A stretch of 64,000 bases of DNA, taken from Anarhynchus alexandrinus (taxonomy: Eukaryota > Chordata > Aves > Charadriiformes > Charadriidae). This document shows positions 25,701-37,869 of the stretch, piece by piece. The notes beneath the pieces are model-generated. The model was not told the DNA's origin and did not search any database. It worked only from the letters and a program-made list of their open reading frames with translations. The position numbers and the translations under genes are program-made. The first letter of the stretch is position 1; each line of letters begins with the position of its first letter. The DNA lies in the NCBI GenBank assembly GCA_008711295.1, contig VUYV01000146.1, positions 1,603,730 through 1,667,729 of the forward strand, written 5' to 3'.

Positions 25701-28700
25701 TTGTCTGATTTGTCAGCTGACACATGAGCCAACAGTGCTTCTTGGAATGATAAAGCCTGATGAATATCACTCATTGCAATTTCATCTGCACTTCAGTGAG
25801 GGAAATTAAGAGAGTGTCTCTCCTTTATAAGCTGACTCTCCTCTACAACTGACAGAAGTTAGCAACTCGTTTCAAAAGTTACTGAGAAGATGAGGGATAG
25901 CTACCAAAGAAAAGAACAATATCCTGCATCTTTTTTCTACCAGATGTTGAACTAAGAAACTGGGCAGAAATGGACATTGTAAGTGTGGAAAATTATAAAA
26001 ATGTCACATCAAACTGCCATTCCTTGATGTTTTAAGGTAGGAAAAAGTACACATAGCTAGTGTATTAGAACTCTAACAATAGTACATAAGGGCATCCCCC
26101 AGTCAGCATCTTTAAATGCAGAATACAGCTGTCTGTCTGAAACCTGGTATGTCTGGGAACATTTGGCTTTGAATAGCAGACTAGAATGCATATTCTGGCA
26201 GGACAGGTAAGCAGAACTAATGCAGAGGACATACTGGAACATTAAAAAGTACTTAATTTCTTCAAGCCACAAGCTGTGTTTTGCGCTTGTGCATAAAATA
26301 GCCCCCTGAGACTTGGAAATGAAATAATATTAACATTTTGTGCATGAAGCTGTACTTTGAATGAATTAGTGGTGGTGTTAATACGGGGAACCCTTACAGT
26401 TTAGCGTGCATGAACTTAGTATTTCTGAACTCCTTTCATGATTCCTATTCCAGTAAAAGCACAGGATCCAAAGGTATTACAGGAAGGGGTTTATTGTCAC
26501 TCCTTGGGAGTCAGTCCAATTCTGTCACATCACTGAATGTGTCAGCAGATATTTACATCATCCAAGGTTAATCAGAGGGAATAAGCAATTAGGGTTTATC
26601 AGCATCATCATAGGTCAGTGGTATTGCATAGTCCATAAATAAAGGGATTAATATGTGATCTGTGAAGTGCCATAAGAATTAAAAAAGCTTTTGGTGTAAA
26701 ATATGGACTCTAATAAAGAATATTGTTGAATAATGTAGCTACCATTTACACTCCATGCATGGAACTGGGAGAAAGAAAATGAAGCCAGAAAAGCTGGGCC
26801 ATGTCTTTCACATAACTTTTTTTTAATGTTCCCCTTGAGCAGAAAGCCTATGTTTTAATCAAGTCCTCCATTTTTTTAACGTAATGTAGGGGAATGAATT
26901 TCGCATTTCCTTCTGAGGTAGTTGTGTCACTGCTTCTGATTTTAGCATGTATCCCACGAGCCAACAAAGAGACGCACCCAATGAATTAATTTTTATCCTT
27001 TCATTTTAAAGCAAGGAGTTAGAACCGGGAAAAAGAACTTGCGAAAGAGGGGGAGAAATTGTTCAGAACTGTACTCCTTATGAACTATAAAGAGATAGCA
27101 TGATAGGAAATAGATTGTATATATAGCTTCACATGCAGGATGATGGCCAAATGTCAAGGAACTGAAGGAGAGTGACTGAGAAAAAGTTATATTGAAAACG
27201 TAATTCAAAAGGCAGAACACTTGAGCCAAGGATTGAATAACTAATTGAAAGGAGGTTTGATATAAAGGCCAAATAATTAAGCCTTCAACAGGAAAAATTT
27301 ACAGGCTGAGATTACGCAGCTGATAAATGAAAGGCATCTGGGCTAAAAAAAAAAAAGAGGTACTGTTGAAAACAGCATAGAATTTTGAAAACTGGATTAA
27401 CTGAAGATCATAAAAAGGATTAGTGTTGGAGACAGGAAAGGACATAAGCTGGTCTGTTTGGTGCTGGGAGAAAAGGTGTATAAAACACAAACACGCAGGT
27501 GAAAGAATACAGTGCTTCTTGAAGAGATTGGCCAAAAATAAGGGGGAAAAAACAGAACACAACACTGGATGTTATTATCAAAGTGGAAGTCGCACAGAAA
27601 TAAAGAAACCTGGCTATAGTACTTACACTAAGATTGAGAAGCAATCATCCTGCACAAGAGAAAACAAATTCTGTGCTTGATGGACAAAACACACCTGAGG
27701 AAACAAGAAACTATAGCTCTGACATGGCACTCAAAGTTAATTAGGGCTGTCAAAGTTAAATGGCATTGCAAAATTAAATGGCATAACCTTCCCTAAACCT
27801 GGAAGTAGTTATCTGGACAAAATTTTATCAGTGTTGAATAAAGCTGAGGTTTCTCACATTGGTTTATATAACTATGTGTTCACATATTCTTAAATAATAT
27901 TAGGATTTTTTTCTGAAAAATGTTGGTAATAAACTTAGTATGGTGTTAACTATCACCCCCCAACACTTCTCCCACTTAACCACTGCCACCATTTTTATCT
28001 TATTTCACTATGTTGATTCCACACCATCTTCACAATTTGTCATTCTGAATTCTGGTTCTGTCTTTCCTTGTAACTTGCCCTCATCATCCTTAAAGCTTAT
28101 ATAAACACACAGTTCCATCATCAGAAAAATATTAAGAACAGTTCTTGTCATACAACAGGTCTGAAAACATGTATTACTTAGCAAAAAAAATCAGTAAGTA
28201 ATTCAGTCAATTAAGCAAACAGAATGGATGAGAATCAACGTGAGTCACTAAAGAAAATCACACCCAAAAGGAACAACAATATTGAGTCATTTAGTAAACA
28301 GTAGGTTTATTTGCCAGGAGAAAAATTGTTGCAGTCAGAATCTGGAAATAACAGGACTTTGAAAACTGAGGGGACCACAGCAGTAATAGTCATAGGCCCT
28401 CTTAGTCAGGTGTTTGTAGGTTCGAGAGTAGCCACTATACAATTTGAAGTCCAAATAAAAGTCAGGAAGTGGAAAACAGTTTTGGAAGAATTCCACTCCA
28501 CCTTAAAAAATTAATGTAGATTGCTCACCCAACCTCCCTGCAGTCTTTGATAAGTCAGTTTCTATTCATTAAACCTTATCAACCAGCTTTAAGGATCCTT
28601 TATCAGGCATCCATAAAATAAGTAGGAGTCAATTCTTAACCAGAAACAAGCATTTCCCAAATAAGTAAGTAGTTTATATTAAAACTCTACACTCAGTTTC

Positions 28701-29635
28701 AGGTTTTGAATGACCCATTAACATTCCCAGTGAGGATGTTTCTGACATGAACAGTCTGCTGGGTACCAAGATTGCTTTTTTAATAACATTATAGACAACA
28801 ACAGATGTTAAAAAATCTTTAAGTATGCACCCTTGTGCATTATGACCAGAATGTTACAACAATAATAGCAATCTTTCTGATCCATAGGACTCAGATAACA
28901 GGCAATGACGGGTATTTGATCTTCTAAGTTGATCTTCTAAGTTCAGCCACTTACAAGTTCAAGAAATTTTGCAATATAACATGATTTGATAAACACACAC
29001 TTGAGGGCAGACCTTCAAATACATTTAGGCTCCGACATAATATCCAGTGGAATTTAAATAAGCACATCAGGTATCAAGTTTTACAACAACCATTTCATTG
29101 ATCATCATGGTTAAATCTACCTTTGTAGACATTATCTGTGGGTACCAGGTCTTTTTAAGGTAGACTAAAAACAGCATGAGAGAAAAAGAGACACTTCCTA
29201 TACTGTCCACTGTTTCTTAGCACTTCTGTAGTCACACAGAGTTGAGCTGAAGACAACTAGTTTCAGTAGTTAAGTATTTGGACTATTATTTAAAAGAACT
29301 GCAACAAAAATCAAGAAGGATGAGGTCTGTAAAGATTTGTACAAATAAGCAGTCCTTTTTAGCATCTTTCAGAAAAATACTCTTTATTTATATATAATTG
29401 TAACCATAAGTATTCCCATGCAGATACCTAAAGACCTGTGTTACTGCATCAGAAATAAACCTATTTCATCCACAACATGCTAAAAGGGAAGACTATCCTC
29501 AATGTATTTGATGCAAGTCAAAACTGTACTTAAGAACACTACTTAGGGAAGAGATCAGGAGACAAAACATCACTCATAACTGTAAAGCTCCCTCAGTTTC
29601 ATTCTGATGTTATTAGAACTGCTTCTAAATCAGAA
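19756..29635. other. Unassigned AT-rich DNA
   Basis: Nearly 10 kb with no recognised gene, RNA or named repeat. Noted structures: a shared ~38-bp motif at 23099-23136 and 25757-25796, an exact 13-bp tandem repeat 'gatcttctaagtt' at 28918-28943, and assorted A/T runs. The open frame at 20734-21093 (119 codons) is hydrophobic but lacks splice or domain support. This may be intergenic or intronic. Confidence 0.45.
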
Positions 29636-29661
29636 TCAGGGGGAGGGCCAACGAGGCAGAT

Positions 29662-30475
29662 ATCATGGTGGGAGTCTGTTATAGACCACCCAACCAGGAT
29701 GAAGAGGCAGATGAAATATTCTATAAACAGCTGGGAGAAGTCTCAAGATTGCAAGCCCTTGTCCTCATGGGGGACTTCAACTTACCAGATATCTGCTGGG
29801 AATAAAATACAGCAGAGGGGGAACAGTCTAGGAGGTTCCTAGAGTGTGTTGAGAATAACTTCCTGGCACAGCTGGTGAGGGAGCTGACTAGGGAAGGTGC
29901 CCTGCTGGACCTGTTTTTTGTAAAGAGAGAAGGACTTGTGAGGGATGTGATGGCTGGAGGCTGTCTTGGACATAGTGATCATGAAATGAGAGTTTTCAAT
30001 TCTTGGAGAAGCAAAGAGAGGGGCCAGCAGAACTGCTACGCTGGACTCCTGGAGGGCAGACTTTGGTCTTTTCAGGAGCCTGGTTGACAAAGTCCCTTGG
30101 GAGACAGCTCTCAAGGGCAAAGGAGGCCAGGAAGGCTGGATGTTTTTCAAGAAGGAAGTCTTAAAGATGCAGGAGCAGGCTGTCCTCATGTGCCGACAAA
30201 TAAGCTGTCAGGGAAAAAAAACATTCTTGCTGATCAGAGAGCTATGGTTGCAACTCAAGGAAAAAAGGAGACATTATGGCCTTTGGAAGAAAGGGCAGGC
30301 CACTCACGAGGAGTACAAAGATGTAGTGAGGCTATGTAGGGAGAAAATTAGAAGGACCAAAGCCCAATTAGAACTTGACCTGGCTACTGCTGTTAAGGAC
30401 AACAAAAAAAGTTCCTATAAATACATTAACAATAAAAGGAGGACTAAGGATAATCTCTGTCCTTTAGTAGGCAGG
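29662..30475 (+). pseudogene. CR1 ORF2 endonuclease and linker remnant
   Basis: Remnant of the apurinic/apyrimidinic-like endonuclease that nicks target DNA in CR1. The segment 'GVCYRPPNQDEEADEIFYKQ' is followed by 'LMGDFNLPDICW' (about 29766-29800), the family's GDFN catalytic-site region. 'LGHSDHEM' (near 29965) contains the SDH motif. Several shifts follow: the linker continues in another frame as 'RRTKAQLELDLATAVKDNKK' and 'YKYINNKRRTKDNLCPLVG'. Motif residues are still legible, but stops and frame changes rule out a functional protein. Confidence 0.88.
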
Positions 30476-30485
30476 GGCAGAAACA

Positions 30486-30930
30486 GTGACAAAGGATGAG
30501 GAAAAGGTTGAGGTACTTAATGACTTCTTTGCCTCAGTCTTTAGCAGTAAAACCAGTTGCACCCTGAGTACCCAGCCCCCTGTGCTAGTAGGCAGGGGCA
30601 GGGAGCAGAATGAAACCCCCATAATTCATGAGGAAATAGCGAGTGACCTGCTCCAGCACCTAGACATACTCAAGTCTATGGGGCCAGATGGGATCCACCT
30701 GAGGGTACTGAAGGAGCTGGCAGAAGTGCTCGCCAAGCCACTTTCCATGATTTATCATCAGTCCTGGCTAACTGGGGAGGTCCCAGTTGCCTGGAGGTTA
30801 GCAAACATGACACTCATCCACAAGAAAGGCCGGAAGGAGGATCCAGGGAACTACAGGCCTGTCAGTCTAACCTCAGTGCCAGGGAAAGTTATGGAACAGA
30901 TCATCCTGAGTGTCATTACGGGGCACATGT
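30486..30930 (+). pseudogene. CR1 ORF2 N-terminal reverse-transcriptase remnant
   Basis: Start of the RT region. '[20 protein letters not shown]' leads to 'LDILKSMGPDGIHLRVLKEL', then 'WRLANMTLIHKKGRKEDPG' and '[20 protein letters not shown]'. These correspond to the first conserved RT blocks. The frame then reads into the deletion junction, and the protein would go straight from block 2 to sequence far downstream before a stop at 30956. The FADD active site is absent, so no reverse transcription is possible from this copy. Confidence 0.9.
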
Positions 30931-31293
30931 CCAGAGAAGGCCAACAAAGCTGGTGAAGGGTCTAGAGCACAAGTCTTCTGAGGAGCTGCTGAGGGAACTG
31001 GGGTAGTTTAGCCTGGAGAAAAGGAGGCTGAGGGGAGACCTTATTGCTCTCTACAAGTACCTGAAAGGAGGTTGTAGAGAGGTGGGGGTCAACCTCTTCT
31101 CCCTAGTAACAAGTAATAGGACAAGAGGAAATGGCTTCAAGTTGCGCCAGGGGAGGTTCAGGATGGATATTAGGAGAAAGCTCTTCACTGAAAGGATTGT
31201 CAAGCATGGAACAGGCTGCCCAGGGAAGTGGTTGAATGACCATCCCTGGAGGTATTTAAAAGACAGGTAGACATGGTGTTTAGTGACATGGTT
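30931..31293 (+). pseudogene. CR1 ORF2 C-terminal remnant
   Basis: Resumes after the internal deletion at 'tccagagaaggccaacaaag', the segment that reads 'VQRRATKL' in other copies. A stop interrupts the 'LGLFSLEK' segment (reads 'ggggtagttt'). '[19 protein letters not shown]' and '[10 protein letters not shown]' follow, where a missing base shifts the usual 'KHWNRLP' into another frame. Ends at 'gacatggtttag'. Non-functional. Confidence 0.88.
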
Positions 31294-31651
31294 TAGTGGT
31301 GGTTTTGGCCGTGTTAGGTTAATGGTTGGACTTGATGATCTTAAAGGTACCTTCCAACCTAGACAATTCTGTGATACTATGATTCTAAATTTATCCTTGA
31401 CATAAACAGATCAATTAATTTTTCATCTTGAAAATAGCCTTTAAAGTTGTAGACCACAAGATGAACTGACCTCTTAAACCTTCACAATCATTTTGCAAAT
31501 CTTTAATGCTATAAGATAATTTAATAAAGTCTATTTGTAGCTGAATTGAGAGACAACTATTTTACAATAGAAAAGGCGATTCTTAAATAATTTCATATCT
31601 TTCTTATAATATAAAATCAGCATAAATATTTATTTTACATTTTTATATTGA

Positions 31652-32412
31652 CATCAGCGACGACATCGATACACCAGAGGGTCATGCTGCCATCTACAGG
31701 TACTTTGACAGACTGGAGAAATGGGCTAACCGGCATTTCAAGTAGTTCAACAAGGGGAAGTACAAAGTCTTTCAACCTGGGGAAGAACAACCCCATGCAC
31801 CAGTATATGCTAAGGGTCACACGGCTTGAAAGCTGCTTGGCAGAAAAGGATCTGAGGGTCCTGGTAGACACAAAGCTGAACATGAGCCAGCGATGTTTGC
31901 AGCAAAGGCAGTCCATGGTATCCTTGGCTGCATTAGGCAAAGTATCACCAGTGGGCCGAGGGAGGTGATCCTTCTCCTCTACCCAGCACTGGTGAGGCCA
32001 CAACCTGGAGTACTGTGTCCAGTTCTGTGCTCCCCAGTACAAAAGAGACATGGACGTACTGGAGAGAGTCCAGTGAAGAACCACAAAGATGATTAAGGGA
32101 CTGGAGCACCTCTCCTATGAGGAAAGGCTGAGAACGCTTGGATTGTTCAGTCTGCAGAAGAGGAGACTCAGGGGGATCTTTCAGTCTATATAAATACCTA
32201 AAGGGAGGGTGCAAAGAGGATGGAGGCAGGCTCTTTTCCATGGTGCCCAGTGACGGGACCAGAGGCAGTAGGCACAAAGTGAAACACAGGAGGTTCCTCT
32301 GAACATCAGGAAATACTTTTTTACTGTGAGGGTGACTAAGCACTGGCCCAAGTTGCCCAGACGTGTGGTAAAGTTTCCATCCTTGGAGATCTTCAAAAGC
32401 CATCTGTACACA
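31652..32412 (+). mobile_element. CR1 LINE fragment of a different subfamily, no 3' tail
   Basis: Plus-strand CR1 ORF2 fragment beginning just after the RT active-site region ('gacatcgatacaccagaggg') and continuing through the ORF2 C-terminus. It stops near 'ttcaaaagccatctgta' with no 3'UTR block and no ATTCTATG tail. Sequence differs systematically from the neighbouring CR1s (for example 'gaaccacaaagatgattaag' and 'gggactggagcacctctcc'), indicating another subfamily. Frames are broken. Loss of the 3' end must be secondary, because CR1 inserts by priming from that end. Confidence 0.9.
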
Positions 32413-33299
32413 GCTCAATTTTCTCTAAAATAATTCTAGGAAATGGAAGACTATCTATACGCTAAGTCAATATTACGCCTTCAGTGAAGTGGAACTCATG
32501 AAGAGTTTCAAGACAGTACTAAGTTTATTGCATTAATCAATCTATGAACTTCTATTTCTTCAACACATACAAAGCTGAATCCAGCAAATAGACTACCTTA
32601 CTTATTAAAATTACAGCTATTTAGTTGGTTTCAGGTGTATAATTTTAAAAAAAAAAAAGTTATTTTCCTCAGTACAGACTGAATATTTTAGTTTCCTTCA
32701 GAAACTTTATAAAAGCTCCTAGATCACAGATACTTTTTCCCCATAGTTTTTATCTTTCATCTGGTTATGACATACAGGATGCCATGTGAATTATTTCAAA
32801 ACAGTTTGGCATTGCTATCTTTTCTGACTATGATGGCTACTGATTTGAGGTGGCATGCTACCAAGTAAGGACATTTTTAACATTCTGGTTTGTCTGAGTT
32901 ATGATTTGTCAAGAACCAAAGTTACTCAAGATATGATTTATATTTCTTTCAGTTATTTTGACACAAACCTACATATAGATAGTTAATAGGGCAACAAAAA
33001 TACACATTTTTTCCCAAAATTAGCAAAAATGGTCGACTTTAAATGAAAATAAGGCATTTTGTATCAAAATAGTTTATAGTGCAATCAGAAAAACATACAT
33101 ACAGATGAGTTAAGTAAAAAAGTAAAAGTAAAAATTAAAGCAAACATAAAACTCCATAGCACCTTCTTAGGGTGTGCATCCTAATCAGTCATTTATCTTC
33201 CTTTATTACTAATCCAAATTATGCTGGAACATGAAAATGTATTACATAATACACTTATTATTACATTATTATTACATAATACCTCTTATTTCTTGGACA
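32413..33299. other. Unassigned AT-rich DNA
   Basis: Simple A/T-rich sequence with short repeats of 'attacataata' around 33240-33285. No gene or element recognised. Confidence 0.45.
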
Positions 33300-34345
33300 A
33301 AATTATGAGTGTAATACTAGAAAAGACTTTCTAGTTCTTTCAGCCCAATCCCCTTCTTCTGCAGTTATTGCCCTATAGAATTCCCTCCATAATCTTACTG
33401 AGTTGCATCTTGAAAGTAGTCAGTCCAATTAGGATTTAACCTAATTGCTTTACAATGAGGTTACAACTTCATTGCATTTAAACTTTTCTTTTTTTTTTTT
33501 TTAAGATAAATGCATTAGTAGCCAGTTTGCTTATTTCTTCTTGTGCTAACACTATCCTTGAGCTTAAATATCTTTCTTTCTTTTGTGGTGTATGCCCCAC
33601 TGTTTTCTCTAATCCTCACAAATATATCCCCCCTTCTTTGCCTTAGCTTTGACAGATGAAACAAGCCAGCTTCTTCTTCTCCGTTCTTTTACAATTGTCT
33701 CTCCATTCCCTTAATTGCTCTAATTGGCATACCCATACTGCTTTTTCACATGGCATGCATTTTCTATAGCACACAGCTTTTTCATAGCCTTAAACTGTCT
33801 TTCTAATTACTATTAGAAGTATCTTATCGAGTAAACTCTAAATCACTTTTTCATGGCTTCCTCATACCCAATCTGTGCTGAACACAGAGATTTTTTTCTG
33901 AATTGTTGTTTCTGATACTAAGCCTACAGCAGATATTCCTACTGCTAGTCTCCAAGAAAACAGCTTTATCATATCCAATTTTAACCCATTTCTTTCATAT
34001 CAGTCCTCAGTCATTCAAATTAGCTCCTTGTACTGACAGCCAAAGTCATTAACAAAACTATGAAACAAGAATGTTTGCAAAACTCTTCCTTCAGGCTCAC
34101 CATTTATAAACTCATGCCAGACTGAGTACAAACCAGCATCTGACAACAGTTAACTTCTGCCAGCATAGGATCTTTCTTACCATTTCATTATTCCCCGTCC
34201 TCCGTGATAGTTTCATATATGGTGCTGAATGCTAGACACATCACAAAAATGCCAAAGTCTAATTTTGACTCTCTTTTTTTTTCAGATTTTTGTCCACAGA
34301 TGATAAGACATTTTAAATTACATAAATTTGCTCACAACATATGTA
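33300..34345 (-). mobile_element. Ancient CR1/L3-like relic
   Basis: Read on the minus strand, this long pyrimidine-rich stretch follows the order of an old CR1 from 3' end to mid-ORF2. The plus strand shows 'ttctttcagcccaatcccct' (3' end block), then 'acaacttcattgcatttaaac'-like sequence, and 'ctttgccttagctttgacag' with 'aacaagccagcttcttc' (antisense of the 'FSLEK' region). Further on come 'gctgaacacagag', 'caaagtcattaacaaaacta' and 'tttcatatatggtgctgaat'. Open frames such as 34204-34668 overlap it but are not CR1 protein. Identification rests on pattern memory. Confidence 0.5.
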
Positions 34346-35049
34346 GTGATTTGCAGTTGGTAAAGTTGCACTGCATTTTTTTGTGCTTTCCAGGTTTCCT
34401 TCATAATTGTTCTGATATTTGCATCCTATTGAGGTTAGACAAATTTTGGTATAGTTCCTGGATGATATTATACCTCCCTCTCCCCATCTTCAGTGCAAGT
34501 ACTGGATTTGTAATTCTCTTAACAACCACATTTGAAGAAATCAGTTTAAATGCAGTTGCTGCCCTGCATTCAGTCAAAATACTACTCACAATATATTTTT
34601 ACACATTTTATATTAATATTCTTTTTTTGCACATAGCAATTATCAAATCCTATGGGACTGCTCACTAGAAGGAATAGGCTAAAATTCCATTTTGACATGA
34701 TTCGTATTTCTTAGAGCTCAAGGTACTTCACTATTTAGAAAAACACACTCTGCTTAAAATGACTGAAGTTTATTTTTTCCATGAAGCTACTGTTATCAAC
34801 ACCTATGTTTATGTGTGCACAATCTTTAGTGAGGTCGTATGTAAAGTGAGTGACCACCATTCCAAGTCTAAATCAGCTGCTGCTTCTGAGTCATTTTCGA
34901 ATATATGAAGCTAAAAGAAGTTAAAGAAGGAAGATTCACATAAGAATATTCCTCACAGCCAGTTTGCTGATGGATGACCTATCTCACAAGTAATAATCTA
35001 CTCAGAGAAAATTCACAACCATGTTTTGTCCATTGAGCCAAATATCATA

Positions 35050-35126
35050 TTAAATAATAACAATAGTAACAACAACGATCGCAACAATAACAAAACCAAC
35101 AACAGTAATAATAATAATAATAAAAG
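35050..35126. repeat. (AAC)n/(AAT)n trinucleotide repeat
   Basis: Interrupted AAC, AAT and AAG triplets ending in a run of ATA units. The leucine-rich minus-strand frame at 35013-35279 is only the translation of this microsatellite. Confidence 0.9.
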
Positions 35127-36835
35127 AAACAACATCCAAGCCCTCCTCTTTCCTGAAGGTACACTACATCTTGCTATGATAAACGTCAAATGAAGAAAGT
35201 TCCTGCTGAGACTGAATAGCTGTTGCCATAGCAGGAAAAGAAAGTGGGTTGGGTTTTTTTTGCTTTCCAGAAGTGTCACGCCCTTTAGCTGGTGCTCTTT
35301 GTAACGCTCTCACATATATAGCATATTTGCTGAGTTTCCAACGATATCCAGAAACCATTTTTGGCTGAACAAATAAATTATAGGTGAGTCAAAATTAGTC
35401 AGAGGTAGCAGGCATTGGCTTAATCTTTGAGAATGATGAAGACAGTAAATGTAACTTACTGTAATTTACAGCAAATTAAATCTTACTCTCACAAGAATGT
35501 AATCTTAAAAATCCCTTAGAGATAATTTGAAATGTCTTGAAATTAATTATTTGTTTTTCCTGTCCCATCTTAAAGAGGGAAATGTGGACGGTCATAATTA
35601 AAAATAGATTATAATTAGAATTATTATGAATGCTTTCTCTAACATTCTCCAAGAAAATGTTAAAAGAAGGTTGTGCAGAGTTTATTTTTACAAGAAATAG
35701 ATTAATAGTTTTGAATAGAAGTGGACATTCAAAATTTCCCATGCGCTAATTTGTAAAACAACATTAACATTTTAATTTAAGTATGTATTAGCTACTCATC
35801 CATTTAGATACCTCCACTTTGTTCCAAAATATTTATTCTCAGTCGACTACAGATTTCATATAAACCAACAACTTCGCTCACAAAAAAAAAAAGTGTATTT
35901 TTACAAGGCCTTGGTTTAAACTATTTTTAAATATTTTTAGCAGGACATTTGAAGCTTCAGCCATCTTTTGAACTCTTCCATAAAACAGATAAGAACACTG
36001 ATTCTACCACTGATCTATAGTTTTCCAGTTAGTTTTACGACTTTCAAGATAGGAAGCCTGAGAGCAGGTCTACTAAGACAATGCAGGTCTGCTTAGACCT
36101 ACATATCTTAGAGTCTAGTCATAATGCAACCCCATTTAGATATTTCTGAAAAACATTTTGTCCAATTTCCATTTTATAGAAAGTTTTCCAAAATGTGAGA
36201 GATATCCAAAATCAAAGTTTGGAAATCAGACAGGTCAAAATGATATGTCATTAACGTTAGCACAGCTTTTTCAGACTTGGATTTTTACAGACAGCAAAGT
36301 TAAGATTCTTAGCTGTGAATTACACGTACATTTGAATATTAAAAAAGTTACAAAGACACTGAAAGCAGAAAACTCCTTTTGTTGAAATCTGTAGAAGCAT
36401 ATTGTCCATAATACATGTAATAACATTATAGTATATTTGGTTTGAGACATAAGAAATAAACAGTACATTTGGTAACACCTATTTACTTTGATAAACAGTT
36501 ATTTCCTTTTCCTCAAATTTTAGTACAGACACACAACACTGTCAAATTAAAATTTAGCTCACTGTATTGAGATGTAACTACCAAATCTATTGGAAAGCTA
36601 CTAATTTCACAGCTTAGCACAAGCTTCCCTAGTCATCTGTACAATTAACATGGACAAAACGCTTGACTACAAAAGCAGTAAAAGAACAGAGAAAGATTGT
36701 TTTGGATCCAGACATAACAATGAGAAAGGAAATGTTTTCATAAGCACACCAAAAATTATGAAATCTAAATCTGATTTAAAATCTAAGAAAAAAACATTAT
36801 ATATACCCTGAGCTACCACAAAATAATGTGGGAAG

Positions 36836-36850
36836 CTGCCACTTGGTGGC
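36836..36850 (-). promoter_or_regulatory. CTCF-like motif
   Basis: Plus-strand ctgccacttggtggc; its reverse complement GCCACCAAGTGGCAG agrees with the vertebrate CTCF core (CCASYAGRKGGCRS) at all but one position. Binding cannot be judged from sequence alone. Confidence 0.35.
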
Positions 36851-37276
36851 TACAAAATTAATAAGCATGTCTATGCTCACAGCTCTGGCACCTGACTCAA
36901 ATTTGAGTAATTAATTCAGATGCAGACTGTGAGCACTTGAAAGGCATGCTATTCAAATCTACAACAGATTACAGAGTCCTCCCATGGGTAAGGGGAAATA
37001 GAGAAAGACAAAAATTGCCAGTTGTGCATTTTTCATTTGTGACATTGGAGCTGTTTGATTCAACCCAAATATTCTTCATGGAGTGAACTCAAAAAATCTA
37101 TATTCAGAAATTTAGCATTTCAGAGCAAATGTGTAGCTCTAATGTAATTCCCTTTTTACTTCTGTGACCCTCGTTTAAGGCATATAAATATATAAATAGA
37201 AATATAGATGTGTGTGTATATATATAGCGCTTTTTAGAAAAAGGAAAGGGTTATTAAAAAATATACAATCTTCAGC

Positions 37277-37316
37277 TAAATTCCTCTACTATTTCCTAAA
37301 TCCCTCTACTATTTCC
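37277..37316. repeat. 20-bp tandem duplication
   Basis: 'taaattcctctactatttcc' followed directly by 'taaatccctctactatttcc', one difference. Confidence 0.9.
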
Positions 37317-37854
37317 TATATTTTCTGCCAACACACTTCTTTCTTCTCTCCAGGCATGGTCTTTTATGCATGTCTGGTTTATGTGGGGGGAAGGGGAGGG
37401 ATGTACTTTATGTAAACCTTCACGTACATTGGCTTAAGAATGGTAGTAAGACATCTCTATTCCATATTTTTGGTCAGTTTTTAAAGCTGGAGATCACAAT
37501 TTGATATAGTCTGGATTTTATCAGGATTAACATAGCTGTATTGAATTTCATTCTCATTTGAGAGTGGTGATCACATAAATTACAACAAAATGTGAATTTA
37601 TAAAGTAAACTGATTTCTACATTGAGCTGATGTTTCTAAACATGTATGGGTTTTACAGATAAAAAGCTAGCAAGGCAACATTCTGAGATGAACATACACA
37701 GAGCTTATGGGTTTATTCCTTAAGCATCATTATTTGCACCTAGATTTGATGCAGTTTGTCTGTGGCTCTCATTCTGGTTAACTAATATCTTTAAGTGGTT
37801 AGTTACTGTGCTATTCGACGCTACAGGAGGCAAGTGGGGTTCCTTAATACTTTG

Positions 37855-37869
37855 CTGCCATCGTGTGGC
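37855..37869 (-). promoter_or_regulatory. CTCF-like motif (weaker)
   Basis: Plus-strand ctgccatcgtgtggc; reverse complement GCCACACGATGGCAG differs from the CTCF core at two positions. It lies 1 kb from, and in the same orientation as, the stronger match at 36836. Confidence 0.25.

Larger units (their letters stand above)
29636..31386 (+). mobile_element. CR1 LINE with internal deletion of the RT core
   Basis: A plus-strand CR1 starting in the endonuclease domain ('catggtgggagtctgttata') and running through the linker into the first part of the reverse transcriptase. It then jumps at about 30924-30930 directly to the ORF2 C-terminus. The normal end follows: 'ggacttgatgatcttaaagg', 'ccttccaacc' and 'attctgtgatactatgattct'. 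Roughly the central RT region, including the catalytic FADD segment, is missing. The reading frame is also broken by stops and shifts, so this is a dead, 5'-truncated and internally deleted copy. Confidence 0.95.

Noticed and set aside
28418..28428. 'ggttcgagag', resembling a tRNA B box
   Set aside because: Last position of the B-box consensus is wrong, and there is no A box or cloverleaf around it.
34204..34668. 154-codon plus-strand open frame
   Set aside because: It overlaps the antisense of an ancient CR1 relic and T-rich DNA, is hydrophobic because of T-rich codons, and has no splice or domain support.
35013..35279. Leucine-rich minus-strand open frame
   Set aside because: It is the translation of the AAC/AAT microsatellite.
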